Notes: generated by a model not told the origin, from the sequence alone. Shown: positions 53,597 to 62,292, counted from the first letter of the stretch. The stretch is DNA of 64,000 nt from Mycobacterium asiaticum (GCF_001673635.1 NZ_LZMH01000069.1:186001-250000); one strand, 5' to 3'. A program made the numbers and translations.

Positions 53597-54478
53597 ATGT
53601 CTGACAACCTAACTCGCGCCAGGAGCCGACGGGAAAACTACCAGGACGTCCAGGCCCACTACGACATCTCCGACGAGTTCTACGCCCTGTTCGTCGACCC
53701 CACCCGGACCTACAGCTGCGCGTATTTCGAGCGCGACGACATGACCTTGGAGGAAGCCCAGATCGCCAAGCTCGACCTGGCGCTGGGCAAGCTGGGCCTC
53801 GAGCCCGGGATGACCCTGCTCGACGTGGGCTGCGGTTGGGGCTCGACCATGAAGCGGGCGCTCGAAAAGTACGACGTCAACGTCATCGGGGTGACGCTGT
53901 CCAAGAACCAGCACGCCTACTGCCAGCAGCTGCTCGACCAGGTCGACACCAACCGCTCCCATCGGGTGCTGCTGAGCGACTGGGCCGAATTCGACGAGCC
54001 GGTGGACCGGGTCATCACCATCGAAGCATTGGAGCACTTTGGCTTTCAGCGCTACGACGACTTCTTCAAGTTCGTCTACAACGCGCTGCCGCCCGACGGC
54101 GTATGGCTGCTGCACTCGATCACCGGCCTGACCGGTGGCCAGATCGTGGAGCGCGGCATGCCGGTGACCTTCGAGATGGCCCGCTTCATCAAGTTCATCG
54201 TGACGGAGATCTTCCCGGGCGGCCGGCTGCCGTCGGTGGAAAAGGTCGAGCAGCACGCGACCAAGGCCGGCTTCTCAGTCAGCCACATCGAGTCCCTGCA
54301 GCTGCACTTCGCCCGAACCCTTGACCTCTGGGCTGATGCCCTCGTCGCTCACCGAGAAGAGGCAATCGCGATCCAATCCGAGGAGATCTACGAGCGGTAC
54401 ATGAAGTATCTGACCGGGTCCGCGGAGTCGTTCCGGATTGGCTACATCGATTGCCACCACTTCACGCTCACCAAGTAG
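53597..54478 (+). CDS. mmaA3: Methoxy mycolic acid synthase MmaA3 (O-methyltransferase)
   Basis: A 293-residue SAM-dependent methyltransferase, the exact length of M. tuberculosis MmaA3 as I remember it. The diagnostic HAYCQQLLDQVDTNRSHR and VLLSDWAEF match MmaA3, which methylates hydroxymycolates to methoxymycolates. SAM loop TLLDVGCGWGSTMKRAL is near residue 70; EALEHFGFQRYDDFFK near 145. ATG 53597 has GGAGGA just upstream. Its presence suggests the organism can make methoxymycolates. Confidence 0.9.
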   Translation: MSDNLTRARSRRENYQDVQAHYDISDEFYALFVDPTRTYSCAYFERDDMTLEEAQIAKLDLALGKLGLEPGMTLLDVGCGWGSTMKRALEKYDVNVIGVTLSKNQHAYCQQLLDQVDTNRSHRVLLSDWAEFDEPVDRVITIEALEHFGFQRYDDFFKFVYNALPPDGVWLLHSITGLTGGQIVERGMPVTFEMARFIKFIVTEIFPGGRLPSVEKVEQHATKAGFSVSHIESLQLHFARTLDLWADALVAHREEAIAIQSEEIYERYMKYLTGSAESFRIGYIDCHHFTLTK

Positions 54479-54611
54479 ACTTTGCTGCCGCAGCGTGTCT
54501 TACGGGTGCAGGCCTCACGCCGGTTGTGTGACATCGTGGGCTTTCGTAGGGCTGAACAGTCAAGCCGACGGTTTTGCATGCGTATGAGCTATGACCACCA
54601 TTCAGGAGAAC

Positions 54612-55520
54612 ATGACGACAATGGCTGAGAAACCGCCAAGCCCGACGAAGACTCGGACCAAGAGTTTCGAGCAGATTCAGGCGCACTACGACGTCTCCGA
54701 CGACTTTTTCGCCCTGTTCCAAGACCCGACCCGGACCTACAGCTGCGCCTACTTCGAGCCGCCGGACCTGAGCCTCGAGGAAGCCCAGATCGCCAAGGTG
54801 GACCTGAACCTGGACCAGCTCGACCTCAAACCCGGCATGACGCTGCTGGACGTCGGCTGCGGTTGGGGCACCACCATGAAGCGCGCCGTCGAGAAGTACG
54901 ACGTCAACGTCATCGGTTTGACCCTGTCCAAGAACCAGCACGCCCGTTCCCAGCAGGTACTGGACGCCATCGACACCGACCGGTCCCGCCGGGTGCTGCT
55001 GCACGGCTGGGAGGACTTCAACGAGCCGGTGGACCGGATCGTGTCCATCGAGGCCTTCGAGCACTTCGGGCACGAGAACTACGACGACTTCTTCAAGCGG
55101 TGTTTCGACATCATGCCCGACGACGGCCGGATGACCATCCAGAGCAGTGTCAGCTACCACCCCTACGACATGGCGGCACGCGGTAAGCGGATCACCTTCG
55201 AGACGGTGCGCTTCATCAAGTTCATCGTCACCGAGATCTTCCCGGGTGGCCGGCTGCCGACCACCGGCATGATGGTCGAGCACGGCGAGAAAGCCGGTTT
55301 CGTTGTGCCCGAACCGCTTTCGTTGCGGCCGCACTACATCAAGACGCTGCACATCTGGGGCGACACGCTGCAGTCCAACCGCGACAAGGCCATCGAGGTG
55401 ACCTCGGTCGAGGTCTATGACCGCTACATGAAGTATCTGCGGGGCTGCGAGCACTACTTCACCGACGAGATGCTCGACGTCAGCCTGGTCACCTACCTGA
55501 AGCCGGGCGCCGTCGCCTAG
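54612..55520 (+). CDS. mmaA4: Hydroxymycolate synthase MmaA4 (Hma)
   Basis: A 302-residue methyltransferase starting MTTMAEKPPSPTKTRTKSF, close to the MTRMAEKP start of M. tuberculosis MmaA4. YFEPPDLSLEEAQIAKVDLNLDQLDLKPGMTLLDVGCGWGTTMKR, HENYDDFFKRCFDIMPDDGRM and the C-terminal RGCEHYFTDEMLDVSLVTYLKPG are MmaA4-specific. It forms hydroxymycolate, the precursor of keto- and methoxymycolates. ATG 54612 is preceded closely by AGGAG; ATG 54591 and 54621 are in-frame alternatives. Last of the four tandem genes. Confidence 0.92.
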   Translation: MTTMAEKPPSPTKTRTKSFEQIQAHYDVSDDFFALFQDPTRTYSCAYFEPPDLSLEEAQIAKVDLNLDQLDLKPGMTLLDVGCGWGTTMKRAVEKYDVNVIGLTLSKNQHARSQQVLDAIDTDRSRRVLLHGWEDFNEPVDRIVSIEAFEHFGHENYDDFFKRCFDIMPDDGRMTIQSSVSYHPYDMAARGKRITFETVRFIKFIVTEIFPGGRLPTTGMMVEHGEKAGFVVPEPLSLRPHYIKTLHIWGDTLQSNRDKAIEVTSVEVYDRYMKYLRGCEHYFTDEMLDVSLVTYLKPGAVA

Positions 55521-55607
55521 CCGCCTGTCGTATCGGGCGTGCATCGTTCGTCGGACAGGTAGAGAGTGGAGCACACGGGCTTCGCTCACTACCGGAGGTG
55601 ACGACAC

Positions 55608-56303
55608 ATGCAGTACTTCGCGCTTTTGATCAGCACAGAGAGCGACCGCACGCCCGAGGACGGGCAGGCCGCCATGGCGGCGTTCCAGCGCTTCCACGCC
55701 GCAGCGGGCCCGGCGATCCGCGCCGGTGACGCGTTAGGGCCCGCGGCCGCCGCCGCACACGTCACCGGGGGCCCGAAGGCGCCCGTGGTGACCGACGGCC
55801 CCTTCGCCGAGTCCGCCGAGGTGGCGTGCGGCTACTACGTCCTGGAAGCGGAAAACCTGGACGAGGCGCTGGCATTGGCGCGCGACATCCCGGTCGCGGA
55901 ATTCGGGGCCGTCGAGGTGTGGCCGATCTTCGGTTCCTTCGAGCCGGCCCGACGCGACGGCACCCACTGGCTGGCACTGCTGCTCGAGCCGCCGTCGAAA
56001 ACCGAAGCCCCCGGCACCCCGGAATGGAATGCGGTGGCCGCACAGCACGGCGAATTCGCCGCCGCGGCCGGCGATCGCATCATCGGCGGTGCCGCCCTGC
56101 ACCAACCGTCCACCGCAACCACGGTTCGGGTGCGCGACGGCGAGGTGCTGATCACCGACGGCCCTTACGCGGAAGGCGCCGAGGTGGCCAACGGCTTCTA
56201 CGTGCTCGACGCAGGCGACCGCGAGGAGGCTGTCAAGTACGCCTCGATGATTCCGGCCTCCACCGTCGAGGTGCGGCAACTCGCAGGGCTGTCCGGGCTG
56301 TAA
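55608..56303 (+). CDS. Double YCII/DGPF-domain protein, partner of the ECF42-type sigma factor
   Basis: A 231-residue protein made of two YCII-related domains: residues about 1-112 and 120-231. Each has the DGPF signature, VTDGPFAESAEVACGYYVLEA (near 64) and ITDGPYAEGAEVANGFYVLDA (near 183). DGPF proteins are the standard neighbours of ECF42 sigma factors, where they may act as regulators or small-molecule enzymes. ATG 55608 has GGAGG 9 nt upstream. The sigma gene starts 8 bp downstream, so the two are co-expressed. Confidence 0.87.
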   Translation: MQYFALLISTESDRTPEDGQAAMAAFQRFHAAAGPAIRAGDALGPAAAAAHVTGGPKAPVVTDGPFAESAEVACGYYVLEAENLDEALALARDIPVAEFGAVEVWPIFGSFEPARRDGTHWLALLLEPPSKTEAPGTPEWNAVAAQHGEFAAAAGDRIIGGAALHQPSTATTVRVRDGEVLITDGPYAEGAEVANGFYVLDAGDREEAVKYASMIPASTVEVRQLAGLSGL

Positions 56304-56311
56304 ACCGCCAG

Positions 56312-57526
56312 ATGTCCACCCTGGACGGCGTTTTCCGGCGCGAATGGGGGTCGGCCGTCGCCGCGCTCGCGCGATGGTCGGGCGACCTGACCGTGGCTGA
56401 GGACGCCGTCCAGGAGGCCTGCGCCGAGGCGCTGCGGACCTGGCCCCGCGACGGCACGCCCGCAAACCCCGGCGGCTGGCTGGTGACCGTCGCGCGCAAC
56501 CGCGCCAGGGACCGGTTGCGTCGCGAGACAGCCCGCCCCGGAAAGGAATTGGCTGCTGTGGTCGACCAGATTCGGGCCCGCACCGATGACACCGAACCGC
56601 ATCCGGTGCGCGACGACGAACTCCGGATGATGTACACCTGCGCACATCCCGCGCTGGACCGGGCGTCGCAGCTGGCACTCACGTTGCGGCTGGTGTCCGG
56701 GCTGACCGTCGCCGAGATCGCTCGCGCGCTGCTGCAGTCCGACGCTGCGGTGGCGCAGCGAATCACCCGGGCCAAGAACAAGATTCGGCACGCCAACATC
56801 CCATTGCGGGTACCGCCCGCCGAGCTGCTGCCCGAGCGCACACCGCACGTGCTCGGTTGCATCTACTCGGTGTTCACCGAGGGCTACTGGTCCACGGCGG
56901 GCCCGTCGGCGATCCGCGACGAGCTGTGTGACGAAGGCGTGCGGCTGGCCGGTGAGCTGTGCACGCTGCGGCCGGAGCCGGACACCCATGCCCTGGCGGC
57001 GCTGATCCTGCTGCACGATTCGCGACGGGCGTGCCGGGTGAACGACGCTGGGGCGCTGGTCCCGCTCGACGAGCAGGACCGGCGCCGATGGGACCGCTGC
57101 CGTATCGAGCGCGGTCTCAGCCGGTTGCGTCAGGCGCAGGGGTCGACCGGCCCCTACCTGCCACAGGCGGTCATCGCCGCCGTCCACGCCACGGCGCCCT
57201 CCTGGGAACAGACCGACTGGACCACGATCTGCGCGGCGTATGACCAGCTGTTGCGGCTGACGGATTCGCCGGTGGTGCTGGCCAATCGCGCTCTCGCGGT
57301 CGGTTTCCGCGACGGGCCCGACGCCGGCCTGGCCGCCCTGGAGAAGGTCGCCCACGATCCGCGGCTGGCGCGTTCCAATCTCGTCGCGTCGGTGCGCGCC
57401 GACTTGTTACGCCGGGCCGGACGCCTCACCGAGGCGGCCGATTGCTATCGAAAAGCGTTGCAGACCAACGGTTCTGAGCCGGGCCGCGAGTTCCTGCGCC
57501 GCCGCCTCACCGAATGCGGCGGGTAA
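56312..57526 (+). CDS. ECF42-type sigma factor with long C-terminal extension (DUF6596)
   Basis: A 404-residue sigma factor, more than twice the usual ECF length. Region 2 covers about 1-80 (FRREWGSAVAALARWSGDLTVAEDAVQEACAEALRTWPRDGTPANPGGWLVTVARNRARDRLRR). Region 4 is near 105-165 (LALTLRLVSGLTVAEIARALLQSDAAVAQRITRAKNKI). The C-terminal DUF6596/TPR-like extension (HVLGCIYSVFTEGYWST ... ANRALAVGFRDGPDAGLAALEKV ... AADCYRKAL) fills the rest. In ECF42 proteins the extension controls activity instead of an anti-sigma factor. ATG 56312 is 8 bp after the DGPF gene. Confidence 0.9.
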   Translation: MSTLDGVFRREWGSAVAALARWSGDLTVAEDAVQEACAEALRTWPRDGTPANPGGWLVTVARNRARDRLRRETARPGKELAAVVDQIRARTDDTEPHPVRDDELRMMYTCAHPALDRASQLALTLRLVSGLTVAEIARALLQSDAAVAQRITRAKNKIRHANIPLRVPPAELLPERTPHVLGCIYSVFTEGYWSTAGPSAIRDELCDEGVRLAGELCTLRPEPDTHALAALILLHDSRRACRVNDAGALVPLDEQDRRRWDRCRIERGLSRLRQAQGSTGPYLPQAVIAAVHATAPSWEQTDWTTICAAYDQLLRLTDSPVVLANRALAVGFRDGPDAGLAALEKVAHDPRLARSNLVASVRADLLRRAGRLTEAADCYRKALQTNGSEPGREFLRRRLTECGG

Positions 57527-57538
57527 CTCCCCTATGCC

Positions 57539-57594
57539 GAGCAGACGCGAAAGCTCCCGACACGCCGAGTAAAAAGGGGCTTTTGCGTCTGCTC
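57539..57594. terminator. Palindromic repeat copy 6 (degenerate), between the ECF42 gene and rplA
   Basis: Arms GAGCAGACGCGAAAGCTCCC and GGGGCTTTTGCGTCTGCTC with mismatches and an altered loop (GAGTAAAAAG). Lies 27 bp before the rplA stop complement, at a convergent gene junction. Confidence 0.72.
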
Positions 57595-57620
57595 GCGCAA
57601 GGAAAGCTCCGCGCCGCTCC

Positions 57621-58331
57621 CTACGCCTCCGAAGCGAAATTGCGGGTGATGGACGGGTCCACCGGAATGCCCGGGCCCGTCGTCGTCGACACGGTCACCT
57701 TCTTCAGGTAGCGGCCCTTGGACGACGACGGCTTGTGTCGCAGCACCTCGTCCAGCGCGGCACCGTAGTTCTCGGCCAGCTTCTTCTCGTCGAAGGACGC
57801 CTTGCCGATCACGAAGTGCAGGTTGGCCTGCTTGTCGACGCGGAAGTTGATCTTGCCGCCCTTGATGTCGGCGACGGCCTTCGCGACATCGGGCGTCACG
57901 GTACCGGTCTTGGGGTTGGGCATCAGGCCGCGCGGACCCAGCACCCGCGCGATACGCCCCACCTTCGCCATCTGGTCAGGCGTCGCGATCGCGGCGTCGA
58001 AGTCCAGGAACCCGCCCTGGATCTTCTCGATCAGGTCGTCACTGCCCACGATGTCGGCGCCGGCGGCCTGCGCCTGCTCGGCCTTCTCGCCAACCGCGAA
58101 GACGGCAACCCGGGCGGTCTTGCCCGTGCCGTGCGGCAGGTTCACCGTGCCACGCACCATCTGGTCGGCCTTGCGCGGATCGACACCCAGCCGGATCGCC
58201 ACCTCGACGGTCGCGTCCTGCTTGGTCGACGACGTCTCCTTGGCGAGCTTGGCCGCCTGCAGCGGCGTGTAGAGGGTGTTGCGGTCCACCTTCTCGGCGG
58301 CGGCGCGGTATGCCTTGCTGGTCTTGCTCAT
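57621..58331 (-). CDS. rplA: 50S ribosomal protein L1
   Basis: A 236-residue L1 of the mobile stalk near the E site. Typical segments are MSKTSKAYRAAAEKVDRNTLYTPLQAAKLAK, RGTVNLPHGTGKTARVAVFA, IARVLGPRGLMPNPKTGTVTPDV and GKINFRVDKQANLHFVIGKASF. It follows rplK by 72 bp in the secE-nusG-rplK-rplA order. Intact. Confidence 0.98.
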   Translation of the reverse strand: MSKTSKAYRAAAEKVDRNTLYTPLQAAKLAKETSSTKQDATVEVAIRLGVDPRKADQMVRGTVNLPHGTGKTARVAVFAVGEKAEQAQAAGADIVGSDDLIEKIQGGFLDFDAAIATPDQMAKVGRIARVLGPRGLMPNPKTGTVTPDVAKAVADIKGGKINFRVDKQANLHFVIGKASFDEKKLAENYGAALDEVLRHKPSSSKGRYLKKVTVSTTTGPGIPVDPSITRNFASEA

Positions 58332-58403
58332 TGGATATCCAATCTGTGTTGGGTCGTGGTCGGCGGGCCGAAGCTGGCCCTCCCACGCGTTCTCGAGGGG
58401 TTA

Positions 58404-58835
58404 CTACTCGACCGTGATGCCCATCGACCGGGCGGTGCCGGCGATGATCTTGGCGGCGGCGTCGATGTCGTTGGCGTTGAGGTCGGTCTTCTTGGTTTCG
58501 GCGATCTCGCGAACCTGGTCCCAGGTGACCTTGGCGACCTTGGTCTTGTGCGGCTCGGCCGAGCCCTTCTGCACACCGGCGGCCTTCAGCAGCAGCTTGG
58601 CGGCAGGCGGCGTCTTCAGCGCGAAGGTGAAGCTGCGGTCCTCGTAGACGGTGATCTCAACGGGGATGACGTTGCCGCGCTGGTTCTCCGTCGCGGCGTT
58701 GTACGCCTTGCAGAACTCCATGATGTTGACGCCGTGCTGACCCAGCGCGGGGCCGACCGGCGGCGCAGGGTTGGCCTGCCCCGCGGTGATCTGCAGCTTG
58801 ATCAGCCCGGTGACTTTCTTCTTCTTCGGGGCCAT
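58404..58835 (-). CDS. rplK: 50S ribosomal protein L11
   Basis: A 143-residue L11. The N-terminal thiopeptide- and factor-binding segment LIKLQITAGQANPAPPVGPALGQHGVNIMEFCKAYN and the RNA-binding C-terminus VTWDQVREIAETKKTDLNANDIDAAAKIIAGTARSMGI are intact. Start ATG 58835; 49 bp after nusG. Confidence 0.98.
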   Translation of the reverse strand: MAPKKKKVTGLIKLQITAGQANPAPPVGPALGQHGVNIMEFCKAYNAATENQRGNVIPVEITVYEDRSFTFALKTPPAAKLLLKAAGVQKGSAEPHKTKVAKVTWDQVREIAETKKTDLNANDIDAAAKIIAGTARSMGITVE

Positions 58836-58884
58836 GAGATGTCGAACTTCCTTCCTGGTTTTGCTTAGTTCAGTGCCCAGCGGG

Positions 58885-59616
58885 CTAAATCTTCGAGACC
58901 TGGCTGAAGGTCAGTTCCACCGGCGTCTCGCGGCCGAAGATGGAGACCAGCACCTTGAGTTTCTGCTGCTCACCGTTGACCTCGCTGATCGTGGCCGGCA
59001 ACGTGGCGAACGGCCCGTCCATCACCGTCACCGACTCGCCGACCTCGTAGTCGACCTCGACGACCGGCCGTTCCAGGCCGCCCGTCTCCGCGGCGGCCGC
59101 GGTGCTCGCGGCGCCCTTGGCGGCCTTCTTCGCCGAGCCCGGGGGCAGCAGGAACTTCACCACGTCATCGAGCGACAGCGCCGATGGACGCGAGGTGGCC
59201 CCGACGAATCCGGTCACGCCGGGCGTGTTCCGGACGGCGGACCACGAGTCGTCGGTCAGGTCCATGCGCACCAAGATGTAGCCCGGCAGCACCTTGCGGT
59301 TGACCTGCTTGCGCTGGCCGTTCTTGATCTCGGTGACCTCTTCGGTGGGAACCTCCACCTGGAAGATGTAGTCGCCGACGTCGAGGTTCTGCACGCGGGT
59401 TTCGAGGTTGGCCTTGACCTTGTTCTCGTAGCCGGCGTAGGAGTGGATGACGTACCAGTCGCCCGGCTTGCTACGCAGCTCCGCCTTCAGCGCGGCGGCA
59501 GGGTCGACATCTTCAGCGGGGGCCTCTGCCTGAGGGGCATCCTGAGTATCGACAGCTTCGACATCCTGCACGTCGACCGCCTCACCCGCGGACGGGTCAC
59601 CGTCGAAGGTAGTCAC
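58885..59616 (-). CDS. nusG: Transcription termination/antitermination factor NusG
   Basis: A 243-residue NusG. An acidic low-complexity extension covers residues 1-50 (QDVEAVDTQDAPQAEAPAEDV). The NGN domain follows from KPGDWYVIHSYAGYENKVKANLETR, and a KOW domain near 180-235 (YEVGESVTVMDGPFATLPATISEVNGEQQKLKVLVSIFGRETPVEL). It couples RNA polymerase with ribosome or Rho. GTG 59616. 31 bp after secE. Confidence 0.97.
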   Translation of the reverse strand: MTTFDGDPSAGEAVDVQDVEAVDTQDAPQAEAPAEDVDPAAALKAELRSKPGDWYVIHSYAGYENKVKANLETRVQNLDVGDYIFQVEVPTEEVTEIKNGQRKQVNRKVLPGYILVRMDLTDDSWSAVRNTPGVTGFVGATSRPSALSLDDVVKFLLPPGSAKKAAKGAASTAAAAETGGLERPVVEVDYEVGESVTVMDGPFATLPATISEVNGEQQKLKVLVSIFGRETPVELTFSQVSKI

Positions 59617-59647
59617 GGTATTCAGTCCTCTCTATCACTCTCGAGTC

Positions 59648-60130
59648 TCAGCCGAACACCAACAGCACGAGCTTGCTCAGACCCAAGTCGGCACCGCCTA
59701 CCAGCGCCACCATGAAGGCCAGGAACACCAGCACCACCGACGTGTAGGTGAGCATCTGCTTACGGTTCGGCCAGATGACCTTCCGCATCTCGGCTACAAC
59801 CTGCTTGAGGTAGGTGTAGACGAAGAGGAAGGGGTTGACCGAGCCGGCTTTCTTCGGCTTCCTCGCCTTGTCTTTCTGGGTCGACTTGGCCTTCCCAGAC
59901 TTCCCGGCCGACTTTGCGGCGCCCTTCTTGGACGAGCCCTTGCCGGCCGCTTCGGTCTCGACCGATTCGTCGTCGGTGTCTTCTTCGGCCTCCACTGCAC
60001 GTGCCCGGGTCCGCTTACCCGTCGGGCGCTGCGGCCGCGCCGCCTTGGTCACCACGGCCGTCCGGCCACCGTCCTTGGCGTCGCCGCCGTCGCGTGTGGC
60101 GTCGTCGGCAACGTCGCCTTCGTCGCTCAC
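59648..60130 (-). CDS. secE: Preprotein translocase subunit SecE
   Basis: A 160-residue SecE. A long charged N-terminal extension (about 95 residues, rich in Lys, Ala, Asp) is usual in mycobacteria. The conserved NPFLFVYTYLKQVVAEMRKVIWPNRKQML amphipathic helix follows, then one transmembrane helix, SVVLVFLAFMVALVGGADLGLSKLVLLVFG. Part of the SecYEG channel. GTG 60130. tRNA-Trp lies 124 bp upstream on the same strand, the usual neighbour. Confidence 0.96.
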   Translation of the reverse strand: MSDEGDVADDATRDGGDAKDGGRTAVVTKAARPQRPTGKRTRARAVEAEEDTDDESVETEAAGKGSSKKGAAKSAGKSGKAKSTQKDKARKPKKAGSVNPFLFVYTYLKQVVAEMRKVIWPNRKQMLTYTSVVLVFLAFMVALVGGADLGLSKLVLLVFG

Positions 60131-60253
60131 CGCATGCTCCTTTGTTCGTCAGCTATCTCGCGAGCCATTCCGCTTTGGCTGGCCACCATTCCAGTGTCCA
60201 CCATATGTCCGGCTCCTCTTCAGGCCGTACCGGCCTGCGTCGTCACCTGTCAG

Positions 60254-60326
<73 letters not shown>

Positions 60327-60449
60327 ATCACCCGGGGCTTACATGACTCGCGCGCTCCCCGTTCGGCAATCGCGAACCGACGGACAGCGCGCTTGTAATG
60401 GGAAAACCCCGAGGTCCGAGTGTACATCCAGGTGGGAGTCAGATACTAA

Positions 60450-60950
60450 TTAGGCGGTTCTGATGACCTGCCCGCTTTCTTTGTCCCATTTCAGCTGGAT
60501 CGAGTTGTCGCCCTCGTGCCCCATTAGGGTCGTATAAGCCTCCAAAACCAGGACGCCATCCTGGTTGTGGCAGAAGTTTTTCGTGACCACGATGTCGGCG
60601 CCGAACCGCTCATTCACGCTTTCGATGCGCAGGCTGCCGTAGAGCTTGTCGCCCACGTGTATCGGCGCGTGGTAGACGAACTTCTGGTCGACCTGCACGA
60701 TCTGCATGGTTTCGAAGCCGACGTCGACGTTGCGGAAGAAGTCGTCCTGGATGAGCTTGGCCAGGATCGACACGAAGGTCAGCGGGGCGACGATGCTGGC
60801 GTGGCCGAGTTCGGCGGCCGCCTCCTCGTCGAAGTTCGCCGGATCCTTGGCCTTGACGGAGCGGGCGAACGCGCGAACCTGCTCCCGGCCCACCTCGAAG
60901 TAATCGGGGTAGCGCCAGCTCATCCCCCGGATATCTGTCTTGAGGGCCAT
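60450..60950 (-). CDS. hadC: (3R)-hydroxyacyl-ACP dehydratase subunit HadC
   Basis: A 166-residue MaoC/hotdog protein, non-catalytic partner of HadB in the HadBC dehydratase of fatty acid synthase II, acting late in mycolate chain elongation. It starts MALKTDIRGMSWRYPDYFEVGREQVRAFARS; the hot-dog core includes AAELGHASIVAPLTFVSILAKL and VHVGDKLYGSLRIESV-like HVGDKLYGSL. ATG 60950 is 3 bp after hadB. Confidence 0.96.
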   Translation of the reverse strand: MALKTDIRGMSWRYPDYFEVGREQVRAFARSVKAKDPANFDEEAAAELGHASIVAPLTFVSILAKLIQDDFFRNVDVGFETMQIVQVDQKFVYHAPIHVGDKLYGSLRIESVNERFGADIVVTKNFCHNQDGVLVLEAYTTLMGHEGDNSIQLKWDKESGQVIRTA

Positions 60951-60953
60951 CCG

Positions 60954-61382
60954 CTAGGCCAGCTTCGCCGAAGCGACGGCCCGACCGAAGATCTTTTTGC
61001 CGCCGGTCGTGGCGGTCAACGCAATGGTCACCGACTTGCTCTCGGGGTCGACGGACTTCACCCGGCCGCTGAACACCAACTCGGCCCCCTTACCGTCGTT
61101 CGGAACCGGGACCACCGCGGTGAATCGCACGTTGTACTCGGTGACCGCACCCGGGTCGCCGACCCACGACGTGACGTAGCCGCCGCCGATGCCCATCGTC
61201 AACATGCCGTGCGCGATCGCGGTGTCCAGGCCCACCATCTTGGCGATCTCGTCGTCCCAGTGGATCGGGTTCAGGTCACCCGAGACCCCGGCGTAATTGA
61301 CCAGGTCCTGGCGGGTCAGTGGGTAGGTGCGCTCCGGGAGCTGGTCGCCCACCTGGACCGAACTGAACTCACGCAGAGGCAT
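60954..61382 (-). CDS. hadB: (3R)-hydroxyacyl-ACP dehydratase catalytic subunit HadB
   Basis: A 142-residue MaoC-like hydratase. The catalytic hydratase-2 motif YAGVSGDLNPIHWDDEIAKMVGL carries the Asp and His near residues 36-41; AHGMLTMG follows. HadB is shared by HadAB and HadBC. The open frame extends upstream into hadA; ATG 61382 (MPLREFSSVQVGDQLP) gives the family length and overlaps the hadA end by 14 bp. Confidence 0.96.
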   Translation of the reverse strand: MPLREFSSVQVGDQLPERTYPLTRQDLVNYAGVSGDLNPIHWDDEIAKMVGLDTAIAHGMLTMGIGGGYVTSWVGDPGAVTEYNVRFTAVVPVPNDGKGAELVFSGRVKSVDPESKSVTIALTATTGGKKIFGRAVASAKLA

Positions 61383-61845
61383 CAGAAAACCCTTCTCCAT
61401 CTTCACCGGAACGACCCGCGAGGGTCGTGTACGTCTCTTGCACGATCTCACCAGCATCATTGGTGACGATGTTCTTGGTCACGATGATCTGGGTGCCGTG
61501 TGCTTCCCGCACGGAATCCACGTATACGTCACAGTAGAGCTTGTCCCCCGCAACGATCGGCTTCCGGAACTTCAGCACCTGATCGATCTGGACGATTTTC
61601 TCGTCAGAAATGGCGATGTTCGCGTAATCGAAAAATGCCGATTGCGCCTTATAGCCGAATACGCAAATGAACGTCAGCGGAGCCGTCAAGCCTTCGTAAC
61701 CCAGTTCGGCTGCCGCCTTATCGTCGAAGAACGCGGGGTCGTCATTCTGCACAGCCGTCGCGTGCTCGCGGATCTTTTCCCGCTCCACCAGGTAATAGTC
61801 GGGGTAGCGATAGTGCATCCCGACGATGTCTTCGGACAGCGCCAC
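61369..61845 (-). CDS. hadA: (3R)-hydroxyacyl-ACP dehydratase subunit HadA
   Basis: A 158-residue hotdog protein that lacks the hydratase motif and partners HadB in the earlier FAS-II elongation cycles. It starts MALSEDIVGMHYRYPDYYLVEREKIREHA, paralogous to HadC. AAELGYEGLTAPLTFICVFGYKAQS is the core. HadA is the target to which thiacetazone and isoxyl bind through a cysteine; TFICVFGYKA contains that cysteine (about residue 61). Start GTG 61845. Confidence 0.95.
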   Translation of the reverse strand: MALSEDIVGMHYRYPDYYLVEREKIREHATAVQNDDPAFFDDKAAAELGYEGLTAPLTFICVFGYKAQSAFFDYANIAISDEKIVQIDQVLKFRKPIVAGDKLYCDVYVDSVREAHGTQIIVTKNIVTNDAGEIVQETYTTLAGRSGEDGEGFSDASA

Positions 61846-61892
61846 GGTTTTGAAACCTACCTACGAATCTCGGCCAGACTGGAACAGCGTGG

Positions 61893-62060
61893 TTACCGCG
61901 TTTCGCGGTGCCCCTGGTGCTTGCCGCAATTCGGGCAGAACTTTTTCAGCTCCAACCGGTCCGGGTCATTGCGACGGTTCTTTTTGGTGATGTAGTTACG
62001 GTGCTTGCACACCTCGCACGCCAAGGTGATCTTTGGCCGCACGTCGGTACTGGAAGCCAT
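61893..62060 (-). CDS. rpmG: 50S ribosomal protein L33 (zinc-binding form)
   Basis: A 55-residue L33 on the minus strand, below common ORF cutoffs. It starts MASSTDVRPKITLACEVCKH. Two CxxC pairs are visible (CEVC near 15-18 and CPNC near 42-45), so this is the zinc-containing form. ATG 62060, stop TAA 61893. It lies between hadA and tRNA-Met, the position of rpmG2 in M. tuberculosis. Confidence 0.94.
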   Translation of the reverse strand: MASSTDVRPKITLACEVCKHRNYITKKNRRNDPDRLELKKFCPNCGKHQGHRETR

Positions 62061-62111
62061 GGCCTTCTCTCAGCTCTCTGTCAATCTCGTCGAAGTCTCG
62101 ATGTTGTGTTG

Positions 62112-62185
<74 letters not shown>

Positions 62186-62219
62186 TCTGGTGCGCGCCGC
62201 GCCTGCTCGGCGTCCGCCG

Positions 62220-62292
62220 AGCCCCCTAACGGAATCGAACCGTTGACCTTTTCCTTACCATGGAAACGCTCTACCGACTGAGCTAAGGGGGC
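62220..62292 (-). tRNA. thrT: tRNA-Thr (GGU)
   Basis: A 73-nt cloverleaf on the minus strand. Acceptor GCCCCCT with AGGGGGC, discriminator T. D-arm TAGCTCAGTCGGTAGAGC, anticodon stem TTTCC/GGAAA with loop ATGGTAA (anticodon GGT), and T-arm GGTTCGATTCC. 34 bp before tRNA-Met. Confidence 0.95.
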
